Part shown: in pieces, positions 19,361 through 28,697 of the stretch
Numbering within the stretch: position 1 is the first letter of the stretch
Layout: each line of letters starts with the position of its first letter
Assembly (NCBI RefSeq): GCF_017744135.1
Contig: NZ_JAGHQU010000021.1
Span: 1-40,713 of the forward strand
DNA: 40,713 nucleotides
Origin: Endozoicomonas sp. G2_2
Lineage (GTDB): Bacteria > Pseudomonadota > Gammaproteobacteria > Nevskiales > Salinisphaeraceae
Direction of reading: 5' to 3'
Notes under the pieces: model-generated
Told to the model about the DNA's origin: nothing
What the model saw: only the letters and a program-made list of their open reading frames with translations
Databases searched by the model: none
Position numbers and translations under genes: made by a program

Positions 19361-21253
19361 TCATGCGCGCGGGAACGAGTCGAGCCAGGCCTGGAACATC
19401 AGCACGCACCACAGTTGAGGGCTGGCGTCCTGCATGCCGGCGGTATGCCGATGCCAGACGCGCCGCACACGCGCTACGTCGAGATAGCCCTGCCGGTGCA
19501 TGCGGCTCGGGTCGAGCATGTCCTCGCTCCATTCGCGCAACGGCCCGCGTAGCCACGCGGCCAGGGGGACCTCGAAACCGTGCTTCGGTCGTTCGACGGT
19601 TTCTGCCGGCAGATGACGATACAGCAGTTGGCGCGATAGCCACTTCGGCTTGCCGTCACGGTATTGCTGTGACTGTGGCAGGCCAAGCGCGAAGGCGGCC
19701 ACATTCGTGTCCAGGAACGGCGCCCGCGTTTCCAGGCTTGCGGACATGGCTGCCCGATCGACCTTGGCGAGAATATCGTCTGGCAAATAACACTGCGCGT
19801 CCGTAGCCTGAATCCAGCGCTGGGCATCCTGCGTCGCTGTAGCCATATCGTGGCGCAGGAAGGCGGTCGGCGCCTCGTGTCCTCCGAGTACTAAAGACTG
19901 CGGATCATCCCAGCAGCTCACTGCATCGCGGTAGAAGCGCGGCAGGTCGTAGCCGGCCCGTTTCATGGCGCGCTGGCGCCGGTATTTCGCGCCCTTGCGG
20001 GGTTGAACTCTCGCTTTCAGGCCGAGCCACTGCGCCTGGATCGTGCGAAATGCCGGATTTTCTTGCTCGTGTTTGCACCAGTGACGACCGATGTCGTGAT
20101 AGCGATCGTAGCCGGCGAACAGTTCGTCGCCGCCATCTCCGGACAACGCCACGGTCACTTGGGCACGCGCGAGATCAGCGAGCAAGATCGCGGGGATCTG
20201 GGCGGGATCGGCGAACGGCTCGTCGTAGATTTGGGGCAGTTGGGGTACGACCGCGAGCAGATCCTCGTCGGTTACGGTGATCTCGTGGTGCTCCGTGCCG
20301 AGAATGGTGGCGGTCGCGCGTGCCTGAGCCGCTTCGTTGAGGCCGGGATCGTCGAAACCGATCGTGAAGGTCTGAACGGGACGACTTGTATGGGCCTGCA
20401 TCAGCGAGACAATTAAAGACGAATCGATCCCGCCAGACAGGAAAGCGCCTACCGGAACGTCGGCCACCATCCGGTCGGCGATCGACGCAGACAATAGCCG
20501 CTCCAGTTCGTCGACGGCGTCTTTGTCGGACAAGGGCGCGGGCGAAGCCTTGGCGAGCGAGTCGATATCGAAATAGCGTTTGGGCTCGCCGATGTCGAGA
20601 TCGGCATCCACCCGCAAATAAGTGCCGGCTGGCAGCTTGCGATAGTGTTTGAATATGCAGCCGGGCCCAGGGATATAGGACAGCCGCATGAGTTCGGTCA
20701 GTGCGCCGCGGTCGATATCGCTGGCAAAATGTTCATGCTCCGCCAGCGCTTTGAGTTCCGAGCCGAACAGCAGCCGCCCGTCGTGCGCCCCGTAGTAAAG
20801 CGGCTTTTCGCCGAAGCGATCCCGAGCCAGAAACAATGCCTGGCGCGCGCGATCCCACACCGCGAGCGCAAACATGCCTTCGAATGCGCGCAGTGCGGGT
20901 TCGATATCCCATTCCACGAAGGCGGCGAGCATGACTTCGGTATCGGATTGGCTTTTGAAGAGATGCCCCTTGGTTTGCAGGGTGTCTCGCAGGCGGCGGA
21001 AGTTGTAGATTTCACCGTTGAAGGCAACGACGTAGCGCGCGTCGGCAGAAACCATCGGCTGCGCGCTCAGCGGCGAGATATCCATGATTGCCAGACGCCG
21101 ATGGCCGAGTGCGACATGGCCATGGTCTCGGTCGATCCAGCTGCCACGATCGTCCGGGCCGCGGTGCGATAGGGCATCGCGCATGCGATCGATGTTCGTG
21201 CACAGCGAGTCGACATCGGGTCGACGCTGTAGAATTCCTGTCAAGCCGCACAT
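19361..21253 (-). CDS. asnB: Asparagine synthase (glutamine-hydrolysing) family amidotransferase
   Basis: This 630-residue enzyme has an N-terminal class II glutaminase domain starting MCGLTGI, with Cys2 as nucleophile after Met removal, and a C-terminal synthetase domain with the ATP pyrophosphatase loop SGGIDSS (273-279). The start is fixed by that Cys; the 60-codon upstream extension is not real. Relatives include true asparagine synthetases and copies in polysaccharide clusters that amidate uronic acids or other acceptors. Its setting among glycosyltransferases makes a sugar-amidating role plausible, but the sequence does not prove it. It is the only minus-strand gene between two plus-strand groups. 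Confidence 0.9.
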   Translation of the reverse strand: MCGLTGILQRRPDVDSLCTNIDRMRDALSHRGPDDRGSWIDRDHGHVALGHRRLAIMDISPLSAQPMVSADARYVVAFNGEIYNFRRLRDTLQTKGHLFKSQSDTEVMLAAFVEWDIEPALRAFEGMFALAVWDRARQALFLARDRFGEKPLYYGAHDGRLLFGSELKALAEHEHFASDIDRGALTELMRLSYIPGPGCIFKHYRKLPAGTYLRVDADLDIGEPKRYFDIDSLAKASPAPLSDKDAVDELERLLSASIADRMVADVPVGAFLSGGIDSSLIVSLMQAHTSRPVQTFTIGFDDPGLNEAAQARATATILGTEHHEITVTDEDLLAVVPQLPQIYDEPFADPAQIPAILLADLARAQVTVALSGDGGDELFAGYDRYHDIGRHWCKHEQENPAFRTIQAQWLGLKARVQPRKGAKYRRQRAMKRAGYDLPRFYRDAVSCWDDPQSLVLGGHEAPTAFLRHDMATATQDAQRWIQATDAQCYLPDDILAKVDRAAMSASLETRAPFLDTNVAAFALGLPQSQQYRDGKPKWLSRQLLYRHLPAETVERPKHGFEVPLAAWLRGPLREWSEDMLDPSRMHRQGYLDVARVRRVWHRHTAGMQDASPQLWCVLMFQAWLDSFPRA

Positions 21254-21725
21254 TGTTCGTCTGGTCGGTTGTTGCGCATGAGTCGGTGCAACGATAGCGT
21301 CGCTAGCTCGGTAAATGACGGGTAGCGGTGTCGATCGCACGGCAGATCGCCCGGGCTCCGAAACGAATGCCACAAGTTCGCAACGCGCATGGCCTTTTAC
21401 GAGTGGCCCGGTAACGGCGACACTCGACCGCAACGCGGTGAATGCCTCAGAGAGCGATCAGATAGCGCGACGACGCGGACGCTCCTTTTCTGCGGCGCTG
21501 TTTGATGCGATCTTGATTGCTAACTGAAGCCCGGCGCCGCCAGCAAGACTATCAGTTGCGTGCCCGGATGCACGGGTAACGCTTGCGGCACGTCGCGCTC
21601 AAATCCCTGAAACGGGCATTTCACCATGTACTCACGGAAAGGGCGTGTGTGCCGCCTTGGCATCTCGATACTTCTGCCATGTGAGGTCCCGGCGCCCCGG
21701 GCCGCGAGCGGGCGGGAGGCACACA
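21254..21725. other. 472-bp divergent gap without a recognised gene
   Basis: This stretch separates the amidotransferase start from the next glycosyltransferase start and should hold both promoters. I could not pick convincing -35/-10 pairs. A 35-codon ATG frame on the minus strand (21520-21627) has somewhat protein-like composition but no good ribosome site and no recognised family. It may be chance or the relic of a lost gene. Confidence 0.4.
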
Positions 21726-22955
21726 TTGACTGAATACGCCTCGCGAGTCGCTGTCTATTGCCCTGATCTGGGTGGCGGCGTCGCCCAGATTGCGCTCGCC
21801 CAGATCGATATTCTGCTCGCTGCCGGTTATCCGGTCGACCTGCTAATTCAGCAGGCCTGCGGGCACTACAGCGAGAGGATACCCGAGCGCGTTCGTGTCG
21901 TGCCGTTAGCGCCAGCCGACGAGGCGACAACGAGAGCCTGTCGCGATCGGGCGCTGCGTGGCCACCCGATTATGCGCTTTCGTTCGCGTTTCGTTTCGGC
22001 CAACCGTCTGACGGAACTGAGTTATGTGCCGGCACTCGTGGATTATCTCGAACGCGAACGCCCGGCCTTGTTGCTGGCCAACGTGTGGTCCTCGGTACTC
22101 ATTGCCGGATATGCGCGGGCCTGCATCGACTATCCACCTCGCCTGATCGGGCTATTCCACGGGACTTTTTTCGCTGAAGCGGTTCAACGACGTTCGGCGC
22201 GCAGACACCCCTTGCGCTGGCGCCATTTCTTCGCGCTGTGCCGATCTTTCTACTCCCGGGCGGATGCGCTGATCACGGTATCCGACGGCGTAGGACGAGA
22301 TCTTGTACGTATCGTCGGGGTCGCGGCGCATCGAGTTGAAACGTTGTCGAACCCGGTCGTTTCCGCAGCGCTCATCGAACGCGCGGCCGAACCGGTGACT
22401 CATCCATGGTTCGAAGATGTTGCCCCGCTTGTCGTGGCGGTCGGCAGGCTCAGCCCGGAGAAAAACTATCGGCTATTGATTGAGGCATTTGCGCACCTGC
22501 GCGCTGCGCGCGCGGACGTGCGGCTTGCGATTCTCGGGGAGGGGCAGGAGCGCGTCGCTCTCGAAGCGCTGCGTGACGAGCTCGGTCTAAGCGAATGCGT
22601 TACGTTGCCGGGGTGGGTCGATAACCCGCATGCGTGGATGGCACGGGCGTCGCTGCTGACGCTGTCCTCGGATTGGGAGGGCTTGCCGACCGTATTGATA
22701 GAAGCCATGGCCTGCGGCTGCCCCGTTGTTGCAACGGACTGTATGCATGGCCCGCGCGAAATTGTTGATCATGGTCGCTACGGTCGTCTTGTACCGGTGG
22801 GCGACGTGCAGGCCTTTGCGCGGGCGATGGCCGAAACGATCGACGCGCCGCATGCGTCGGATCTGTTGCGTACGCGCGCCGAGCACTATTCGATCGCCGC
22901 CGCCACACAACGCTATCGCGCGCTCGTCGCCCGCGTGCTTGCGATGCAGGAATAG
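21726..22955 (+). CDS. Family 4 glycosyltransferase, probable TTG start
   Basis: This 409-residue GT-B enzyme has a Gly-rich N-terminal loop (PDLGGGVAQIALAQIDIL) and a C-terminal lobe starting VVAVGRLSPEKNY. The donor site is DWEGLPTVLIEAMACGCPVV. I place the start at TTG 21726 because GGGAGG lies 6 bases upstream and the domain begins there; the earlier ATG at 21645 gives a low-quality N-terminus. It closely parallels the GT4 gene at 24064-25311 (shared GWxxNPxAWMAR and GRLVPVGD segments). Enzymes of this type add hexose or HexNAc in O-antigen and capsule synthesis. The polysaccharide deacetylase gene follows directly. Confidence 0.87.
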   Translation: MTEYASRVAVYCPDLGGGVAQIALAQIDILLAAGYPVDLLIQQACGHYSERIPERVRVVPLAPADEATTRACRDRALRGHPIMRFRSRFVSANRLTELSYVPALVDYLERERPALLLANVWSSVLIAGYARACIDYPPRLIGLFHGTFFAEAVQRRSARRHPLRWRHFFALCRSFYSRADALITVSDGVGRDLVRIVGVAAHRVETLSNPVVSAALIERAAEPVTHPWFEDVAPLVVAVGRLSPEKNYRLLIEAFAHLRAARADVRLAILGEGQERVALEALRDELGLSECVTLPGWVDNPHAWMARASLLTLSSDWEGLPTVLIEAMACGCPVVATDCMHGPREIVDHGRYGRLVPVGDVQAFARAMAETIDAPHASDLLRTRAEHYSIAAATQRYRALVARVLAMQE

Positions 22956-23049
22956 CGCGGGATTTTGGTCTGCCGCGCTGGCGCTGGGTATATTGCAACC
23001 GCTTGCGCCGATCCACCGGTGCATTGGTATTCAACGTCGGGTTCTTTCA

Positions 23050-23922
23050 ATGGCACGTATTCGATCGCGCTATCGCCGCGTTTTCTATGGTCACGGCGTG
23101 GCCGATCCGCTTTCGGCACCCGCCGTCAGCTCGGACCGAGTCACGCATGTTCACCCGGACGATCTCGACGAATTTCTGCGCCGTCATGCGCATCAGGCCA
23201 AGATCACATTTGACGACGGCTACGCCGACAACCTGACGGTGGCGCTTCCAATACTCGAGAAGCACCGGACCCCGGCCACGGTGTTCGTGACCACCGGATT
23301 CGTGGATCGCAGCTGTCCCTTGTTGTCTCGAGTCGCCGCGGCGGTAGCGCGTGACGATGACTGGAACCGGCCATCCGTGCGCACGTGGCTAGAGGGCGCG
23401 TCGCGCGACGACGCCCAGGCTGCATTCGCCGCGCTGCGCACCGTGTTGAAGCAGATGACCAACGCCGAGCGCCAGAAACACCAGCAGGCAATCATGGCCG
23501 ATTATGGTCTGGACGCCGCGACGCTGACCGCGGACTACCTGACGGTGGACCAGCTGCGCGAACTCGACGCGCATCCATTGATCACGATCGGCGCGCATAC
23601 CGTGAGCCATCCGGACCTGCGTCACGTGACGGATGCGGAGCTGGAAGAAGAACTGGTGGGTGGGCGCGCACAGCTTGAGGCTTGGCTCGGACATCCGGTA
23701 ACGACCTTGGCCTATCCTTTCGGTGATACCGACGAACGCGTGAGACGGGCGACGGCGGCGGCGGACTACAGGAAGGCCTATGTCACCCAGACCCACGGCT
23801 GGCGCAGCGAAATACCGGTTCTGCGCCGTCTCGACCGGCCGCGTCGCGATCTGGCGTGGGAAGTCGTGCGCATGCGTGAACGCGACAGAAAGCATGCGGC
23901 TCGCAATGCCCGAAAATCTTGA
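23050..23922 (+). CDS. Polysaccharide deacetylase (NodB homology domain)
   Basis: This 290-residue carbohydrate esterase family 4 type protein is predicted to remove acetyl groups from N-acetyl or O-acetyl sugars. NodB motif 1 is TFDDGYADN (Asp55, Asp56), and motif 2 is HTVSH (His183, His187, metal ligands). A later LAYPFGDTD matches motif 3. No signal peptide is visible, so it may act on a cytoplasmic lipid-linked or nucleotide-linked intermediate. The N-terminus reads as RVFYGHGV, the usual start of the fold. The ATG at 23050 lacks a ribosome site, and a frame open upstream overlaps the preceding glycosyltransferase. It converges with the next gene. Confidence 0.85.
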   Translation: MARIRSRYRRVFYGHGVADPLSAPAVSSDRVTHVHPDDLDEFLRRHAHQAKITFDDGYADNLTVALPILEKHRTPATVFVTTGFVDRSCPLLSRVAAAVARDDDWNRPSVRTWLEGASRDDAQAAFAALRTVLKQMTNAERQKHQQAIMADYGLDAATLTADYLTVDQLRELDAHPLITIGAHTVSHPDLRHVTDAELEEELVGGRAQLEAWLGHPVTTLAYPFGDTDERVRRATAAADYRKAYVTQTHGWRSEIPVLRRLDRPRRDLAWEVVRMRERDRKHAARNARKS

Positions 23923-24063
23923 TGTTGGTCTTGCTTGCAACGTGAGCGGGCGCCGCGAACCGCCCTAAAATCGTCGGATCTCGGGTTCTCAGCCCATGGC
24001 TTTATTGGCTGGCCATGGATCTTGCTCGCGCCCGGAAATGGTCTCGGTGTTCGGGGGTCGAAC

Positions 24064-25311
24064 TCAGGCGTGGCGATCGGGCGGCCTGGTACATAAGCGC
24101 TCGATTTCGGCCTCGTAAGCGTCGACCGAGCGCTCGAGCGAGAATTTTGCGGCGCGCGCTTGCAACTCGGCCGGCGAGGGCGGGTTGGCGAGCGTCAGCG
24201 CCATGGCCTCCGCCAGTGCGTCCGAGTCGCCGACCGGCACGAGACGCCCGTGCGCACCGTCGGCGAGAATCTCCCGGGTACCGCCGGGGCAGTCCGTGGC
24301 GACAACAGGACAACCGCACGCCATTGCTTCGATCAACGTATTGGGCAGGCCTTCGAACTCCGATGGCAGCACGCAAAGCGAACTACGGGCCATCCAAGCG
24401 TAAGGGTTCTCGGCCCATCCGGGCATTCTTACATGTGCCTCCAGGCCGTGCTCAGCGATGCGGTGCGTCAGTCGTTCACGTTCGGGGCCTTCGCCCAAGA
24501 TAGCCAGTCGGGCGTCGACTCCGCGCGCGCGCAGCCGGGCGAAGGCATCGACCAGCACGTGCTGCGCTTTTTCGGGGGCGAGGCGTCCTGCCGTCACGAT
24601 CAACGGCACGTCGTCGTTGTGTATCCATCGATCGTCTACGAACTCGGCCGCGCGTGCAGTCAGTTCGGGGCGGACCACGGGGTTGTACATCGTGCGGACC
24701 GCGCTACGCGGCAGGCCCAGAATATCGGCCAGATCGGCCGCGGCACCGTTGGACACGGCGACCCGCATGTCGGCCATCGGGTAAAGCCGACGCATCAGCG
24801 TCAGGCGGTGCTGCATGATCTTGTGCGTACGTGCATCGGCGCGCGAGGCGGCGAAGTTTCGGGAAAAGATGCTGCGCTCGATGATCACCGTAGCGACGCG
24901 TTGCCGTGCGATGCCCGCAGCCCAAACGGCGAGCAGGGGCGCGCGGTCGTGAGCGCTGATCACCACATCCGGACGCTGTGATTCCATGTAATCGACGAGT
25001 GCGATCAAGCGGTGCAGTGGTATCGAGCGCTGCCCCAGTCCCAGCGAGCCGTACAGGTGACGAAACCCTTCGCTTGGCCAACCGGTGATGAAACGCCGGT
25101 AACCGCTCCAGCGCGAACGACGGCGCAATTCGTGCACCCTGATCGTATCCGGCACGCGCGACAGGTAGGCGCCGGTCTTGCGTTCAAGCAGCAGATCGAC
25201 GCGGTGGCCGCGCTCGACCAGCCCTTTCATCAGCAACAGTGTGGTTTGTTCCTGTCCGCCGGCCGGAAACGTCGGCAGGAAGAATGCAACATGTCGCGTC
25301 TGGCTGCTCAT
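24064..25311 (-). CDS. Family 4 glycosyltransferase
   Basis: This 415-residue GT-B retaining enzyme has an N-terminal FFLPTFPAGGQEQTTLLL, a C-terminal lobe start VTAGRLAPEKAQ, and the donor site EFEGLPNTLIEAMACGCPVV. It shares long blocks with the glycosyltransferase at 21726-22955 (ILGEGPER, GWAENPYAWMAR, GRLVPVGD). The two are probably duplicates now in opposite orientation around the deacetylase gene. The start is the ATG at MSSQTRHV, where the domain begins; an upstream extension to 25419 looks random, and no clear ribosome site is seen. Sugar specificity is unknown. Confidence 0.87.
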   Translation of the reverse strand: MSSQTRHVAFFLPTFPAGGQEQTTLLLMKGLVERGHRVDLLLERKTGAYLSRVPDTIRVHELRRRSRWSGYRRFITGWPSEGFRHLYGSLGLGQRSIPLHRLIALVDYMESQRPDVVISAHDRAPLLAVWAAGIARQRVATVIIERSIFSRNFAASRADARTHKIMQHRLTLMRRLYPMADMRVAVSNGAAADLADILGLPRSAVRTMYNPVVRPELTARAAEFVDDRWIHNDDVPLIVTAGRLAPEKAQHVLVDAFARLRARGVDARLAILGEGPERERLTHRIAEHGLEAHVRMPGWAENPYAWMARSSLCVLPSEFEGLPNTLIEAMACGCPVVATDCPGGTREILADGAHGRLVPVGDSDALAEAMALTLANPPSPAELQARAAKFSLERSVDAYEAEIERLCTRPPDRHA

Positions 25312-25405
25312 AGAATGTTGGGCGTAGGGCGAGAGTAGGGGACGAACCGCTACACGGCATTTAAACTGGCCGTCGAAATGGGGCATTGTGGCGACAAAAA
25401 GCGGG

Positions 25406-25428
25406 TGACGCGACCGCAAATCGCGTCA
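25406..25428. repeat. Inverted repeat in the divergent gap between two GT4 genes
   Basis: TGACGCG (25406-25412) and CGCGTCA (25422-25428) are exact reverse complements with a 9-bp spacer. The site lies in the 241-bp gap between divergent genes, upstream of an A/T-rich patch around 25440-25465 that could hold a promoter. An operator role is possible but unsupported beyond position. Confidence 0.3.
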
Positions 25429-25552
25429 GCAGGGGTGGCGATATATGTGTATATGGCACAATTACGCGCCTGCAGGTTGCCCCTAATGGGCGAAGCGGAA
25501 TGCCTCGCTTCTATCGGGAGTTGGGCGTCGATACCACGACAGACGAATAAGC

Positions 25553-26695
25553 ATGGCCATTCGCATCGGTCTGATCTTTAATCGCTACCGCAGTGATGGC
25601 GGCACCGAGCGGATCACGTCCAGCGTTTTCGATGCGCTTGCTGAAGACGATGTGGAGTGGGTGGTGTTGACGCGCCATTGGGGAGGCGCGCTCCCGGCGA
25701 ATGTCCGCGTGATCGAGTGCCGGCCATTCGCGATCGGCCGCCGCTGGCGTCTAAAGGCTTTCGTCCATGCGCTCGATCAGCAGCTGCGCACGCTGTCCGT
25801 CGATCTGGTGCAATCACAGGTTCACATGCCCCAGGTCGATATCTTCCGGGCCGATGGGGGCGTGCATGCGGAATGGCTTGAGCAACGTCACAGGGGCGCA
25901 TCGCGCTTCAAGCGCTGGTGGCGGCAACTGGGTTCCTATCACCGGGACAAGCTCGATATGGAGCGTCAGATGTACGCCAGCGATCAGCTCAAGGCGGTGA
26001 TCTGTAATTCGGAGATGGTGCGGGCTGACATACAGCGCCGATTTCCGGCCTGCGGCGCCCGGTTGTGTGTCATCGAGAACGGTATCGACGTTGAAAAATT
26101 CAGGCGTGACGCATGGGCCGTGGAAATCGGCCGAAAATCACGCGCTCAACTGGACATTCCCGATCACGCCCCCGTATTCGTGTTCGTGGGCTCCGGTTTC
26201 GAACGCAAAGGGTTGGAGACAGCCATCGCGGCATTGGCCCGGGTACCGGAAGCTGCGCATCTGATCGTCGTCGGGCGCGATAGCCGAATGGCCCATTATC
26301 GACGTGCGGCGCGCAGGCAGGGTGTGCAGCAGCGCGTGCATTTCATGGGGCCCAGTGACGATGTGCGGCCTTATCTCTGGGCGGCGGATGCGCTCGTGCA
26401 CCCGGCGCTTTACGAAGCGTTCGGCATCGTGATTGCCGAAGCCATGGCCGCAGGCTTGCCCGTCATTGCATCCGAGCGAACGGGGGCAGCGCGCGCGATG
26501 GTTGCCGGGCCGGAAACCGGTCAGTTGTTCGACGCATTCGACGTCGGCGGGTTCGCCCGGTCGATGCGGGCGTTCGGAGAGCGAGACAACGCCGCTCTAG
26601 CCAAGGCCCGTGCGGCCTGCGAGGCGACAGCACAGCACTATTCGGTCGAGCGTATGCGGCGCGAGCTGCTGGCGTTTTACGATGCGTTTCGCTAG
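25553..26695 (+). CDS. WaaG-like LPS core glycosyltransferase (GT4)
   Basis: This 380-residue GT-B enzyme closely follows the WaaG (LPS core glucosyltransferase I) pattern. It has IFNRYRSDGGTERIT at the N-terminus, then the characteristic DIFRADGGVHAEWLE segment and CVIENGIDVEKF. The donor site is EAFGIVIAEAMAAGLPVIAS. WaaG adds the first outer-core hexose to heptose II of LPS in E. coli. A WaaP-like kinase gene follows 95 bp or less downstream, as waaG and waaP are paired in other gammaproteobacteria. That context supports a core role, but the exact acceptor may differ, so no symbol is assigned. Confidence 0.85.
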   Translation: MAIRIGLIFNRYRSDGGTERITSSVFDALAEDDVEWVVLTRHWGGALPANVRVIECRPFAIGRRWRLKAFVHALDQQLRTLSVDLVQSQVHMPQVDIFRADGGVHAEWLEQRHRGASRFKRWWRQLGSYHRDKLDMERQMYASDQLKAVICNSEMVRADIQRRFPACGARLCVIENGIDVEKFRRDAWAVEIGRKSRAQLDIPDHAPVFVFVGSGFERKGLETAIAALARVPEAAHLIVVGRDSRMAHYRRAARRQGVQQRVHFMGPSDDVRPYLWAADALVHPALYEAFGIVIAEAMAAGLPVIASERTGAARAMVAGPETGQLFDAFDVGGFARSMRAFGERDNAALAKARAACEATAQHYSVERMRRELLAFYDAFR

Positions 26696-26790
26696 TTGCG
26701 TATGAGTTTGCTCTGGATGCTCGATATGCCTATGACGCGGGCGTTTCGATGTCTCGTATGCGCTCGGCCTCGCGGGTTGTCAGGATGTCG

Positions 26791-27558
26791 ATGACCTTGT
26801 GCCGCGGTCTGTTCACGCCGCGAGATCTATGGTGGCTTGACGCCGGGATTGCTGCAGACCCACCGAATTTCGCGTGTGCGGAGCCGCTTTACGAGGGTAC
26901 CTATACGCGCATATGTCGCCATCCCGACCGGCCTGGCCTGGTAAGCAAGCTTTCGCGGGTGAAGACTGCGCCGCGCGACAACCTGCGCAAGTACTGGTCA
27001 TCGCAAGCCAGGCGCGAGATGTCGGCCAACCGAACCATGCATGGCCTTGGGATAGCAACCGCGCCACTCCTGGGTTTCGGGATACGGGTCGTACCCTGGG
27101 CGCAGGCGGAGTCACTTCTGTTCATGCGCGAGTTGCCGGACCACGACACCTTGCGTGTGGTGCTGCGCCAGACGGTGGACGCGTCAACCAGAGCCGTGAT
27201 TCTGGATCGGATCGCGGCCGATATCGCCACGCTTTATCGCAACGGCTATCATCACAAGGATTGCCACCTGGAAAATGTTCTGCATCTGCATGCAGAGGGC
27301 GATGTGGTGGATCGGGCGGCAGGGCGCGGCGGATTGATATGGATCGATAACGATCTGCGCCGCTCGCTACGGCCGAAACGCGCACGTCGGCGCCTCGCTG
27401 CATCGCTGGCACAGTTGCGGTTCACGTCCCGGGATTTCATATCCGTGCACGAGTGGCGCGAATTCGCGCGGCTCTTGTCGATCCACATGCAGTCGACGCC
27501 CCTCGGACGCGCGCTGGCTGCCACCACGGTCGCCGATTTTCGAGCGGCATTTGAGTAA
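26791..27558 (+). CDS. Lipopolysaccharide kinase, WaaP/InaA-like
   Basis: This 255-residue protein-kinase-fold enzyme is predicted to phosphorylate a core sugar, probably heptose. The catalytic loop HHKDCHLENVL contains the Asp and Asn of the kinase fold, and WIDNDLRR stands where the metal-binding DFG would be. A lysine in LVSKLSR may be the ATP-binding residue. I chose the ATG at 26791 because AGGA lies 5 bases upstream; the frame also permits an ATG at 26749. The gene lies after the WaaG-like gene and before another GT4 gene 9 bp away, in one transcription direction. The kinase fold is well supported; the substrate is inferred from context. Confidence 0.82.
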   Translation: MTLCRGLFTPRDLWWLDAGIAADPPNFACAEPLYEGTYTRICRHPDRPGLVSKLSRVKTAPRDNLRKYWSSQARREMSANRTMHGLGIATAPLLGFGIRVVPWAQAESLLFMRELPDHDTLRVVLRQTVDASTRAVILDRIAADIATLYRNGYHHKDCHLENVLHLHAEGDVVDRAAGRGGLIWIDNDLRRSLRPKRARRRLAASLAQLRFTSRDFISVHEWREFARLLSIHMQSTPLGRALAATTVADFRAAFE

Positions 27559-27567
27559 AGGTTGATC

Positions 27568-28671
27568 ATGAGCGAGCGCACGAAGCGGCAAGGGCCGGCG
27601 AAGTCGCGGCTAACGCACGTCAACCTGGCCCGCGGTTTTCGCGGCGGGGAACGTCAGACCGAGTTGCTCATTCGCGAGCTGGCCGCGCGCGGCATCGCAC
27701 AACAGGTTGTGTTGCGCCGCGACGAGCCGCTGGCTCAACGGCTTGCAGATGTGCCCAATCTGGTGCGTCTGCCGATCAGCAAGCCGTTCGTGTTGAGCGT
27801 GCGCGAGGTGCGGGGCGCGTTTCTTCACGCCCACGATGGCAAGGGCGCGCATTTCGCCCATGCCGCGCATGTGCTGGCGGGTTGCGAGTATGTCTTTACG
27901 CGCCGTGTCGACAACGTGCCTTCATCGAGCTGGCTGACCCGGCAGATGTATCGAAAGGCCCGCGCGGTCGCCGTGTTGTCGCGCGCGATCGATCGCGTGG
28001 TTCAGGCGTATCAGCCGGGTGTATCGACCGAGCGGATTCCGAGCGCGGCCGGCGGGTTCGAGGTGGATCGCGTCGCCGCGGCGGTGTTGCGCCAGGAGTT
28101 CGACGGCGACTGCGTCGTGGGGCATGTCGGCGCGCTCGACGACAGCCAGAAGGGTCAGCGCGATCTGATCGCGGCCGCGCACATCCTCAGTAAGCGCGAC
28201 GCGGGCTGGCGCTTCGTGATGGTCGGTGGCGGCCGCGACGAGGCCATGCTGCGCGAGCTGGCGGGCGATAACGACGCGATACGGTTCACCGGCCATGTGG
28301 ACAACGTGGGCGATCATCTGGCCGCGTTCGACATCTTTGCCTTTCCGTCGGTGCACGAAGGGCTTGGGTCGGCGCTGCTCGATGCCATGCATGCCGGGTT
28401 GCCGATCGTGGCCAGCGACGTCGACGGCATTCCCGATATCGTCAGCGACGAAGACAATGGCCTGCTGGTGCCGCCGCGTTCGCCCGAGGCGCTCGCTGAC
28501 GCGCTCGAACGAGTGCGCGGCGACATGGATCTGGCACGTCGCCTGGCCAATGCGGCGAGCGAAAAATCGCTCGCGTATACTGCCGCCGCCATGGCCGATC
28601 GCTATCTGCGCTGGTACCGCACGCTGGGTCTGGATCTCGGCGTCGACACCGCGCAGGGTGGGGATCGTTAG
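27568..28671 (+). CDS. Family 4 glycosyltransferase next to the core block
   Basis: This 367-residue GT-B enzyme has the N-terminal [17 protein letters not shown], a C-terminal lobe with [15 protein letters not shown], and the donor site [26 protein letters not shown] lies 6 bases before the ATG at 27568; a TTG two codons upstream is less likely. It is 9 bp behind the kinase gene and 26 bp ahead of hldD, so it probably belongs to the core-LPS transcript. The N-terminal [13 protein letters not shown] pattern occurs in GT4 enzymes of LPS core clusters. The sugar is unknown. Confidence 0.86.
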   Translation: MSERTKRQGPAKSRLTHVNLARGFRGGERQTELLIRELAARGIAQQVVLRRDEPLAQRLADVPNLVRLPISKPFVLSVREVRGAFLHAHDGKGAHFAHAAHVLAGCEYVFTRRVDNVPSSSWLTRQMYRKARAVAVLSRAIDRVVQAYQPGVSTERIPSAAGGFEVDRVAAAVLRQEFDGDCVVGHVGALDDSQKGQRDLIAAAHILSKRDAGWRFVMVGGGRDEAMLRELAGDNDAIRFTGHVDNVGDHLAAFDIFAFPSVHEGLGSALLDAMHAGLPIVASDVDGIPDIVSDEDNGLLVPPRSPEALADALERVRGDMDLARRLANAASEKSLAYTAAAMADRYLRWYRTLGLDLGVDTAQGGDR

Positions 28672-28697
28672 CAAGCACAGTACGGGGTAGCGCGCCA

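Noticed and set aside
23340..23348. GGCGGTAGC, resembling the RfaH ops element
   Set aside because: It lies inside the deacetylase coding region, the rest of the ops consensus does not follow, and there is no surrounding leader.
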